Source: Ctena decussata
Taxonomy: Eukaryota > Mollusca > Bivalvia > Lucinida > Lucinidae
Assembly (NCBI GenBank): GCA_963989385.1
Contig: OZ022515.1
Coordinates: 10,324,803-10,388,802, forward strand
DNA: 64,000 bases
Reading direction: 5' to 3'
The notes under the pieces were generated by a model. That model was given only the letters and a program-made list of their open reading frames with translations, was not told where the DNA came from and did not search any database. Within the stretch, counting starts at the first letter, position 1; the number at the start of each line of letters is the position of its first letter. Shown in pieces: positions 56,522 through 64,000 of the stretch. The translations under genes were made by a program, and so were the position numbers.

Positions 56522-56770
56522 GAGCCACAACTCGAGTAAACCATCAAAGTGGCATGAGCGCCCAGCAAAGACTCAGCTCAGCCTGCGCATTCGCCTTGTC
56601 TGATCAGAGTCTTCTATGTCGGCATGGAGCTAGCTTAGACCGGCCCTTAGCTACATGTACCATTGAAACGCATGTAGTGAAGACGCTGATAAAATTGGGT
56701 AGATGCAGAGGTTGATGTGAGTCTTCGCTGGCGCACATCCCACTTTATTGGTTTTGTCGTGTCGCGGCTC
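56522..56770. repeat. Palindromic MITE, family A
   Basis: GAGCCACAACTCGAGTAAAC, CATCAAAGTGGCATG mirrored by CCCACTTTATTGGTTTTGTC, GTGTCGCGGCTC. Confidence 0.8.
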
Positions 56771-56889
56771 AAATCACATACCGTTTCAGCGTCTACAAAA
56801 TTTTGACAACACAAAACTATCAAACTATTGTAGCAATTGTACTAATAAGAAATACTTTAGTATTGTATTTCGATACCATGGATCCGTTA

Positions 56890-57212
56890 CACTGTAAAAA
56901 AAATCCGTAGATTTTACGGTAAAATAACTGGCAACCAGCTGCCAGTCATTTTACCGTTATTTTTACGGGTGCCCGTAAAAATTGCAGGAATCATCAAGCA
57001 GAGTGCGACAGAATAGAGCAGGTATCGTTTTGGCCAGCTAGCCCTTCAACAATACAAAGTTATTTTCGAGTGCGGCCAGTTAACATAAACCTTCCATTTC
57101 GTGATTTTCAACAATGTCTTACAGGGAAACGCCCGTAAAAATAACGGGAAAAGGACTGGCAGCTGGTTTCCAGTTATTCTACCGTAAAATCTACAGTTAT
57201 TTTTTACAGTGT
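56890..57212. mobile_element. Family H MITE copy 2 (most complete)
   Basis: Left ACACTGTAAAAAAAATCCGT, AGATTTTACGGTAAAATAAC; right TCTACCGTAAAATCTACAGT, TATTTTTTACAGTGT. Both ends keep the full terminal word and TA follows on the right. Confidence 0.88.
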
Positions 57213-57509
57213 ACGCTGAGCCTTTTGGAGACCACTATTACGAGAAATGAAACTACAGCATCAAAAACTTGCGGCATTAAAGTTATGCTTTCATCAAAGT
57301 TATGCTTTAACTTTACTTAGTTTATCATCATAAGATCATCTTAGATATTAGGACAGGTGTCTCGCTGTCTGACATTGTCTGCCTGTCTGTCTGCTTTTAG
57401 GGGTGTCTGTCCTTTCAGTCCGTACAGAAAGCCTAGTTTATGATTTGACTGGAGATGCACTAAGCTGAAGGTAATCAAAGCGTAGGGCACGGCGGAAAAT
57501 ATAGATATG

Positions 57510-57730
57510 CACTGTAAAAAATTTCCGTAGATTTTACGATAGAATACCTGGGAACCAGCTGCCAGTCCATTTCCCGTTAATTTTACGGGCGCCCGTAAAC
57601 GTTGGCGGAATCATCACGCAGAGTAGGGTAGAAAATGACAGTTAATGTTTGGGTCATATAGCCCTTCAACACTATAAAGTTATTTTCGAGTGCGGTCAGT
57701 TAACATAACTCTACCATATCGAGATTTCAA
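57510..57730. mobile_element. Family H MITE copy 3 (right end missing)
   Basis: Begins CACTGTAAAAAATTTCCGTA and runs through AACACTATAAAGTTATTTTC to about GAGATTTC; the right inverted end is absent. Confidence 0.8.
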
Positions 57731-57855
57731 AAAAATATATTACACATAATTATTATACATTGTGGTGCATTGATCAAACATGGCTGCATACAAAGCGTTC
57801 ATAACATGGAAGACCCAGGGAATAAACTGTATCATAATAGGGCACGTGGCCTTGT

Positions 57856-57858
57856 ATG

Positions 57859-57888
<30 letters not shown>
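57856..57888. repeat. (TGTA)n microsatellite
   Basis: Eight TATG/TGTA units abutting the left end of family H copy 4, where they replace the ACTGTAAAA terminus. Confidence 0.9.
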
Positions 57889-57890
<2 letters not shown>

Positions 57891-58202
57891 CATTTTCCGT
57901 AGATTTTACGGTAGAATAACTGGAAACCAGCTGCCAGTCCATTCCCCGCTATGTTAGGGGCGCCTGTAAAAATTGCAGGAACCATCATGCACAGTAGGAT
58001 AGATTATTGCACGTGTTGTTTTAGTCATATAGCCCTTCAGCACTATAAAGTTATTTTCGAGTGCGGCCAGGTTACATAACACTACCATACCGTGATTTCC
58101 GAAATTGTCTTACAGGCAAACGCCGGTAAAAACAACGGAAAATGGACTGGCAGCTGGTTGCCAGTTATTCTACCGTAAAATCTACGGATTTTTTTACAGT
58201 GT
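57889..58202. mobile_element. Family H MITE copy 4
   Basis: AACATTTTCCGTAGATTTTA, CGGTAGAATAACTGG ... TCTACCGTAAAATCTACGGA, TTTTTTTACAGTGTA. The left terminus is altered by the microsatellite. Confidence 0.85.
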
Positions 58203-58249
58203 AGATAGGTAGGAGGGTAGATTACAGTAGCGCAGCTGCATGATCATAC

Positions 58250-58522
58250 TTACCAAGATATCCTTTGACATTTACAGCGTACGCTCCTCGTGTGTTTTGA
58301 CATTTTTCCCGTCACCGTCTTTGGGGGCGCTATTGTCTTTTGCCCTCCACACGGGCATTTGAATGTGAATATACTACATAGTCCATACCGTTGTTCTCTG
58401 CAAATGTTTCTAAACCTTAGAGTTTCTCCACACCAGTCGAAACCATTGTCAAATTCTGCTTCAAAGCTTGCAAAATCTAACATCCGACGACAGTGCACAC
58501 TGTAGGGAGTTCCATTGCACAC
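58250..58522 (-). pseudogene. Cysteine-rich 90-codon frame, possible transposase zinc-ribbon fragment
   Basis: Minus-strand frame reads MLDFASFEAEFDNGFDWCGE, then REQRYGLCSIFTFKCPCGGQ and RSVRCKCQRISW, followed at its end by TTG|GTAAGT, a good splice donor. The pairs of cysteines and the RYGL.S...KC.CG pattern faintly recall the zinc-ribbon part of animal Mutator-like transposases. The match is from memory and weak. Its position inside a long-TIR element fits a transposase remnant, but a host exon is also possible. Confidence 0.3.
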
Positions 58523-59228
58523 ATCATTTCAGTACCAACCTCCCATCGTCCTGATATGACTAAATTACTGTTAAAGGACGTAAAATCGCATGCCATTTAT
58601 CCATTCAGTTTGGCTGAAAGCTATAGACCATATAGTCATCTAAATATGAAACGCTGAACAACAAAATATTTGTCTTTTATGCGGTATATACTGGAACTTG
58701 CAGTCATGCTCGTGTTCAGTTTTTAGCTCCATCGAGCAAAGTTCAGGATGCACTTATAGGACAAGTAGGTTCCGTAATCCGTCCGCACTTGTAGATCTCC
58801 TCTGAATCCACGGCATCGATAACTACCAAATTTCAACTCTAGCCGCCATGGGATCAGGGAGCAAAAAAGAATCATATGAATGCGCAAGGTCTGTGATCCA
58901 AGATGGCCACCTTAACATATAACTTTGTTAAAGGAAAAAATAATCTTCTCCAGTACTCATGAAGCGAATTATGTCGGTATGTTTCAAGAGGTACAAATGT
59001 AGTAAGCGAACTCCTCAGTACACGAGTTTGTAATAAACGTAACTGTTTTCACGTATGACCCCGAACAAGGGCTGCAAAACAGAACAGTAAAGCTGGCCAC
59101 TTGAAATAATTTAGATGTAAGGAGTGTATTTATTTTGCAACAAATAACCAATGTAACAAAAAAAAATCACTATCATGATCTGGTATCATAACTATTGCTC
59201 CACTTAGTTAACAAATTTGCTTTCTTTC
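58523..59228. other. Unassigned interior of the large TIR element
   Basis: No frame, repeat family or RNA gene recognised. Confidence 0.4.
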
Positions 59229-59913
59229 ACGCTCACCGTCATAATGAATAAAGACCATTTCCCTTGAACAAGAATTCATTTTCATACTAAGACTGTGTGC
59301 CAGTATACAGAAACGTTAACGTGACGTTAAAAACCGCGACGCTGTCTGAACAGGGGGTATACTTGAAAAAGTCAGTATTGCGAAAAATTTACACGGTGAA
59401 TTTTTAGTTTTAGTTTTTAAAAGTCTTAAAAATACCTATCATTAAAACATGTCAAAATTTGAAGTATATTTTTCAGAGACGTTTTTTTTCTATTTACCAT
59501 TTTATCTTAAAAAGGGCAAATTTCAACAGCAAATGGAAAATCATGTTTGCGTCAATCCTGACATAATGCGTAAAGCTTGGGGAAAAATAATACCACAGCT
59601 TCAAAGATCTCTTGACGGGTCGCACTCTGATATGAAATTGATTTCGGTATCTTCAACGACTGCAGAACAGGGTTGAAAAATAAGGATATCTGAGCGATAT
59701 CTATTTTGCGTAAAAAACGTCAGACCGTCACATTTTTACGACGTCATAGAAAAAGAAATATTTGTTGGACGCCAAAAAGAAAGTCAATTCGTGAGTCAGA
59801 AAAGACTAAAATTTTTTATTATATACATTTTTATTAGCAAACTGAAAATTTTGGTTTTGTCCTATTCCACCTTAAATACCTCTTTCTTTAGAAGTTGATG
59901 AAAGAATTTATTT

Positions 59914-60116
59914 GAGCCACATCATGTGATTTCCAACAATGTGGCACTAAGTGCAGTCTGATCAGAGCCTTTGCTTGTCACATCAGCCTTCCATGGAAGT
60001 GGCCAAGCCATAGATCTAACAGTGAGGTTGATGATTACCCTGTGTGGAACAGAAGAATGATCTTAATATCACATGACAAAATTGCCACATTGTTGGAAGT
60101 CACATGTTGTGGCTCA
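59914..60116. repeat. Palindromic MITE, family B, copy 2
   Basis: GAGCCACATCATGTGATTTC, CAACAATGTGGCA mirrored by TGCCACATTGTTGGAAGTCA, CATGTTGTGGCTC. It ends 33 bases before the exon at 60150. Confidence 0.85.
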
Positions 60117-60149
60117 TTTTATGATTGATTTTTTTTCTGATAAACATAG

Positions 60150-60354
60150 CATGGAAGCCACAGTAGCAACAAGAAGGCCAATGAGAAAGAATACTTCGCC
60201 AAACCAAAATATGTTGCAGAAATCACCAGTGTCAAGCTAATAAAAAGCCTAAACAAGAATAAGTGTCAGGAGGGTGACAGCTATGGCTTCACTGCTACTC
60301 ACGTGTGGGTGTCACAAGGCTGTAGTTTTGTTGGAGAATTGTGTTTTACTAGAG
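60150..60354 (+). CDS. Secreted repeat protein, exon 6: DUF3011-like module
   Basis: Acceptor CTGATAAACATAG|CATGG, donor ACTAGAG|GTGAGT; phase 0 in, phase 1 out, 205 nt. It begins HGSHSSNKKANEKEYFAKPK and then reads VAEITSVKLIKSLNKNKCQE, GDSYGFTATHVWVSQGCSFV, GELCFTR. The order V-x-L-x-x-x-L, C-x2-G-x-S-x-G, then WV-x2-GC matches my recollection of DUF3011 modules (small, lectin-like-looking domains first noted in bacteria). Three cysteines are present. It is the first globular-looking part of the protein. Only phase 0 is open at the 5' end, which agrees with exon 5. Confidence 0.75.
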
Positions 60355-60399
60355 GTGAGTAAAGAACAGGCATTGCTCCAAATAAGAAGGAGTAAGAGA

Positions 60400-60760
60400 G
60401 ATAATTTAGGGATAATTTTCCATATATCTGCAGAAAAACATATATTGTGACCCCTTACGGGTTACACTACCGTAATGACTCTAAATATTCAGACTGACAG
60501 GTCTGCGCAAACATTGTAGACTCAGATCAAACTGCTCCCAAAGGAGCAGTTTGATTAGGAGCCACAACATTTGCCATTCACTAAGCATCATTTAGATGCA
60601 TTAAAGTGTAAAATGCACGTTCTAAGAACTTTCGAACAACAATTGTCTGACTTTCAGGCGTCCGAAATTTTAGGGTCATTACAGTAAATGTATTTGTTTA
60701 GAAACAAGAAATATTATCTCAGAATTTTCCTCAAAAGCCCACCTTTTCTGGAGCTCTAGC
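60400..60760. repeat. Family D MITE interrupted by a family C hairpin
   Basis: Left ATAATTTAGGGATAATTTTC, ATATATTGTGACCCCTTAC; right AACAAGAAATATTATCTCAG, TTTTCTGGAGCTCTAG. Between them GCGCAAACATTGTAGACTCA, GATCAAACTGCTCC / GGAGCAGTTTGAT. Confidence 0.55.
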
Positions 60761-60794
60761 TGGTCAAGGATTTGGGCCTATATACAAAAAGAAT

Positions 60795-61060
60795 ACAGAG
60801 GAGCCATGTCGAGTGATTAGAGATGCTCAGTTATGGTGCAGAAGATCACAGGTTCAAATCTGGGTTGAGCCATCTGGCAACTTGAAAACTCTCCCTGTCA
60901 ATCCAGCAGTAAATGGGTACCTTTCTTGAATCGATAAGGCAGCAAAAGGAGGCGGTTGGTCTCCCCCTTTCATACGCTGTGCCCAAGATACAGTGGGTTT
61001 CTAGCGCCCACTGGCCTTTGGCCAGTAGGCTATTGGAGACCTTTATTTCTTATAAATAGA
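60795..61060 (+). repeat. tRNA-derived SINE
   Basis: Head GAGCCATGTCGAGTGATTAG, AGATGCTCAG ... CACAGGTTCAAATCTGGG (A/B box-like), body GGTACCTTTCTTGAATCGAT and CTAGCGCCCACTGGCC. Confidence 0.6.
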
Positions 61061-61219
61061 ATTTGGGTCCACATGAAAGTGACTAAAAGTGATATATCAG
61101 TCTTATTAATCCATTGCATTCTGAGTACTTTTTGTCGTCTGCTGAAATTGTTGTCTGCATCAAAAATCAAGAATATTTTGACAATATTTGTCTAACTATT
61201 GTAGAAATGATGTCTAGGC

Positions 61220-61288
61220 AGCAAACAGTTTGGATCTCAGATCAGGCCCCACATTCGTGGGGCCTGATCTGGATCCAAACTGTTTGCC
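61220..61288. repeat. Hairpin MITE, family C
   Basis: GGCAGCAAACAGTTTGGATC, TCAGATCAGGCCCCA / TGGGGCCTGATCTGGATCCA, AACTGTTTGCC; near-perfect stem. Confidence 0.85.
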
Positions 61289-61439
61289 CAGACTCCTAAA
61301 GGGGTACCCCGAAGGGAATGGGTTAGATGCGCCAAGGTGTTGCACTTTACGAAAGGGGGAAGGGGGGAGTTATTTAGAGCCTAAATTGTAGCAGATCTGC
61401 CACTGCCAGAAACCTTTAATAAACAATACTGTGTTTAAG

Positions 61440-61625
61440 GGTATACTATCAAAGGAAGCAACTCTACTATTTTTGCCTCCCCTCTCAGTAGGGGACTACA
61501 TACTCTTAAAAGAAAAAATTGCTCCTCTAGGAGCAAATTCTTTTCTGTAAAAGTAGATCCCATGTTGAAGAGCTATCTCATCTAGAGAAGCAAGCAGGAA
61601 TTTAACATTTTCAAAAAAAGGCAGG
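61440..61625. repeat. MITE with AGGAGCAAATTC core
   Basis: GGAAGCAACTCTACTATTTT, AATTGCTCCTCTAGGAGCAA, ATTCTTTTCTGTAAAAGTAG. Related to 22996-23130 and 51585-51835. Confidence 0.5.
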
Positions 61626-61733
61626 GGTGTTTATTAGAGCAGGGGAGTTTATTAGTATTAATATGGTAAGTGTTTCTGTTGAATGTTGATGCTTTACTAA
61701 TGACTGTTTTCTTGTCCTTTTCATACATTTTAG

Positions 61734-61745
61734 GAGGAGAGCAAG
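61734..61745 (+). CDS. Secreted repeat protein, candidate 12-nt microexon (exon 7)
   Basis: Acceptor CTTTTCATACATTTTAG|GAGG with a good pyrimidine tract, donor GCAAG|GTGAGT. Entering in phase 1 it adds Gly-Gly-Glu-Gln and leaves in phase 1, so it can be included or skipped freely. Evidence is only splice-site strength and phase. A decayed relative lies at 62093. Confidence 0.4.
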
Positions 61746-61767
61746 GTGAGTTTTTAATACCATTACC

Positions 61768-61969
61768 AGAGCTCTAGATAAGAGGGAGTATTTGGTGATA
61801 ATTAGGGATAATTTTTGTTAATTCTGCATAAAAACATAAGTTGTGACCCCTCATCTGAACCATCTCAATGAGACGGTTCAGATGAGGGGTCACAACATAT
61901 GGTTTCGATGAGAAATAAGAAAAATTATCCTTAATTATCATCAAATACTCCCTCTTATCTAGAGCTCTG
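61768..61969. mobile_element. Palindromic MITE, family D, complete copy
   Basis: CAGAGCTCTAGATAAGAGGG, AGTATTTGGTGATAATTAGG mirrored by CCTTAATTATCATCAAATAC, TCCCTCTTATCTAGAGCTCT, G. Centre hairpin GTGACCCCTCATCTGAACC / GGTTCAGATGAGGGGTCAC. It begins 22 bases after the microexon donor. Confidence 0.9.
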
Positions 61970-62826
61970 CATTACTGTTCCTTTTCAAACCAAATAAAAA
62001 TAACTAGATAAAAAAAATTAAAGTCAGAACCCCAGTTTGTTTAATTTTTGTTTCTTTTTTTTTCTCTCTCTTTCTTTTTTTCCTGCTGCTAGGAAGAAGC
62101 AAGGAATAGGTACATGTATTGCTTTTCTGGCATTACTGTTATCGTCCACATTGGTCATATAAAGTGACATAGAGTTTTGTGATTTAGCTGTGCTGGTAGT
62201 GAAGAGGATGCAGGACACAAAATATTTTTTATGCAGAATTGACTGGTAAAGCGCCAAAATGCAGACAAAAGTACTTACTTCTGCAAAATTTCCAAAAAAT
62301 ATGAGTGCCCTATCTGAGTGGTCTTTTTTGGACCTCTAAGGCCAGTCTGCTGGAGGTCCTACAGCAATTGTTGGAGGTGTGGTTCTCTGAAATTTAATGC
62401 GTTCATCTAGATCAGAGTCAGGTCTTCTTAGAATGTAAACAGATCATGCACATGTTGAAATAAGCTGAGCAGGCATAATGTCTGTAACAAACTTTGCACA
62501 CTACAGCCATGTGCTTTTCTATCTTAGTTTGTTGTGGTCAGGTGACTGGGGTCAAAGGTGAAATTTCAAACTTACTCCTCATTTCTCAACAAACTTTTGA
62601 AAATAAACTGATTTAAAACAGCACTGTGGCACAGATTTTTAAAATCTTTATATCTGGATTTAATCAGGCCATATTTTGAAAGGAAAATACATTGTACTTA
62701 GTTGTGGAAGGTAGATATACTGAAATTATATCTTGTAGTGCAAAATGTTAAAATTTTGATAATTGACATAAATTTTATATGGGCGGAGCCTCCCCTTTTA
62801 TATGGAAGAGTCCCATTTAAGGACCA

Positions 62827-63048
62827 GGGGTCATATTCATAAAGCCACTTAAGTTGTTGCTATGCGGTTGCTAAGGCTAAATATCTATAAAGGAGATTTC
62901 CTACAACTATGAATTTGGTCTGGAGGAACAGTCTTACAAAGACTGTTCCTCCAGAGCAAATTTCATAGTTGTAGGGAATCTCCTTCAAAGAAATTTAGCC
63001 TTAGCAACAGCATAGCAACCACTTAAGTTGTTTTATGAATACGGCCCC
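62827..63048. mobile_element. Palindromic MITE, family J, upstream of the EGF exon
   Basis: GGGGTCATATTCATAAAGCC, ACTTAAGTTGTTGCTATGC ... GCATAGCAACCACTTAAGTT, GTTTTATGAATACGGCCCC. Centre GGAGGAACAGTCTTACAAAG, ACTGTTCCTCC. It ends 22 bases before the exon. Confidence 0.9.
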
Positions 63049-63070
63049 AATTTCAAATGTATTGTTTCAG

Positions 63071-63175
63071 CTGATAAATGTGGTAATAAGGAATGTCATG
63101 TGAATGCAGAGTGTAAAAACGGAAGATGTAAATGCCAAGGAGGAATGGTTGGAGATGGGGTCGAGAGATGCTTTC
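63071..63175 (+). CDS. Secreted repeat protein, EGF-like exon
   Basis: Acceptor TGTATTGTTTCAG|CTGAT, donor TGCTTTC|GTAAGT; phase 1-1, 105 nt. It encodes ADKCGNKECHVNAECKNG followed by RCKCQGGMVGDGVERCF. Six cysteines with spacing C-x4-C-x5-C-x4-C-x1-C-x11-C and a GDG before the last one define an EGF-like domain. Symmetric phase 1-1 single-domain exons are typical of shuffled EGF modules, so more EGF exons may follow outside the window. EGF modules act in protein contacts in the extracellular matrix. Confidence 0.85.
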
Positions 63176-63197
63176 GTAAGTACTCATAAATGAAGCT

Positions 63198-63420
63198 GGG
63201 GCCGCATTCATAAAGCCACTTAAGTCGTTGCTATGGGGTTGCTAAGGCTAAATATCTATAAAGGAGATTCCCTACAACTATGAAATTTGGTCTGGAGGAA
63301 CAGTCTTTGTAAGACTGTTCCTCCAGAGCAAATTTCATAGTTGTAGGGAATCTCCCTCAATGAAATTTAGCCTTAGCAACAGCATAGCAACCACTTAAGT
63401 CGTTTTATGAATACGGCCCC
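63198..63420. mobile_element. Palindromic MITE, family J, downstream of the EGF exon
   Basis: GGGGCCGCATTCATAAAGCC, ACTTAAGTCGTTGCTATGG ... GCATAGCAACCACTTAAGTC, GTTTTATGAATACGGCCCC. Starts 22 bases after the donor. Same family as the copy at 62827. Confidence 0.9.
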
Positions 63421-63427
63421 AGGATTG

Positions 63428-64000
63428 TAAGTGCCAACAAATGTAGCATAATTGTAAGTATCTATAAATGTAGCATTGTGTAAGTACCAATTAATGAAGC
63501 ACAATTGTAAGTACAGTAGAATTTCAATGGCTCGAACAGGCTTGGGACCATGAGAATTAATTCCAGCCAAAGGTAGTTCCAGCCATCCAGGGTTAGATTC
63601 TATATAAACTGACCTCTAGGGACCCAAGAATGAGTTCTAGCCAGGCATGATAAACGAGCCATCAGGGTTAGAGCATTGAAGTTCTACAGTATCTGTAAAT
63701 GTTGTAGAGTGAAAGTACCCATAAATGTAGCATAATTCTAAGTATCCATCAATGTTGCATAGAGTAGGTACCAGTGAAATGAAGCATAATTGTAAGTATC
63801 CATAAATGTTGCATAGAGTAGGTACCTGTGAAATAAAGCATAATTGTAAGTATCCATAAATGTTGCATAGAGTAGGTACCAGTGAAATGAAGCATAATTG
63901 TAAGTATCCATAAATGTTGCATAGAGTAGGTACCAGTGAAATAAAGCATAATTGTAAGTATCCATAAATGTTGCATAGAGTAGGTACCAGTGAAATGAAG
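63428..64000. repeat. 54-bp tandem repeat rich in GTAAGTA
   Basis: Unit GCATAATTGTAAGTATCCAT, AAATGTTGCATAGAGTAGGT, ACCAGTGAAATGAA; regular from about 63730 to the window end, with diverged single units from 63428 and an unrelated insert at about 63515-63700. Minus-strand open frames here (TYNYA-type) are by-products of the repeat length being a multiple of three. Confidence 0.85.

Larger units (their letters stand above)
53945..59875. mobile_element. 5.9-kb element with about 650-bp terminal inverted repeats (TTAAGGTGG ends)
   Basis: Left arm 53945-54600 starts TTAAGGTGGAATAGGACAAA; right arm 59229-59875 ends TTTGTCCTATTCCACCTTAA. The arms match along their length, for example AAATATTTCTTTTTCTATGA, GACCCGTCAAGAGATCTT and CCTGTTCAGACAGCG, with scattered differences. 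TTAA ends are shared with 24699-25675. The interior holds younger insertions (families A and H, a SINE) and two short frames, but no complete transposase. A 75-codon frame in the right arm (59449) is not gene-like because its mirror in the left arm is not conserved as coding. Confidence 0.75.

Noticed and set aside
59449..59676. 75-codon frame in the right arm of the large TIR element
   Set aside because: It lies wholly in the inverted arm; the matching left arm carries substitutions and indels that break it.
62093..62109. 17-nt exon GAAGAAGCAAGGAATAG before GTACAT
   Set aside because: In the required phase it ends with a stop and its length would shift the EGF exon out of frame; kept only as a decayed microexon relative.
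63738..63976. 75-codon minus-strand frames (MDTYNYA type)
   Set aside because: By-product of the 54-bp tandem repeat.

Overview
The window is eukaryotic, AT-rich, intron-rich and crowded with transposable elements. Genes are split into short exons with canonical GT-AG borders, and most of the sequence is palindromic miniature elements (MITEs), tRNA-derived SINEs, LINE fragments, tandem repeats and one Ty3/gypsy pol remnant. The repeat types (long runs built on 'GGTCAAGGTCACAGTGGC', GGCCGAAATGTCC foldbacks, hairpins around TCTGATCAGAGTC and GATCCAGATGAGGC) resemble bivalve mollusc genomes, probably a heterodont clam or mussel. That is recollection and inference; no species can be proved from the sequence alone.

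Layout. 1-4102: 3' part of a Ty3/gypsy retrotransposon (integrase ORF plus a long 3' non-coding/LTR-like tract). 4566-13882 (+): the last four exons of a coiled-coil protein whose conserved C-terminal block looks like CEP152/asterless, a centriole-duplication scaffold; it ends in a Ser/Thr-Pro-rich tail. Its introns hold a pogo-like TIR element, a 2.8-kb tandem-repeat element and a hairpin array that stops about 30 bases before a splice acceptor. 13883-30500: no gene found, only repeats, including an 880-bp nested palindrome and a TTAA-flanked TIR element.

30558 to beyond 63175 (+): the main find, a split gene that can only be assembled by splicing. It has a TATA box, a signal-peptide exon, a small Lys/Asn/Glu exon, a Gly/Lys repeat exon (14-residue unit [14 protein letters not shown]), a 401-residue Ser/Lys/His repeat exon (SHKSK motifs), a short basic exon, an exon resembling the DUF3011 fold (WV..GC motif), a 12-base microexon and an EGF-like exon. 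All intron phases agree (phase 1 at all but one junction). The predicted product is a secreted, very basic, repetitive matrix-type protein; shell matrix, byssus/adhesive or mucus are possible settings, inferred only from composition and domain types. The gene continues past the window.

The introns of this gene are unusually loaded: a 42-bp minisatellite that changes orientation, broken by LINE fragments; a 2.5-kb LINE; a GGCCGAAATGTCC foldback; SINEs; a 5.9-kb element with about 650-bp terminal inverted repeats; and two copies of one palindromic MITE that sit 22 bases either side of the EGF exon.
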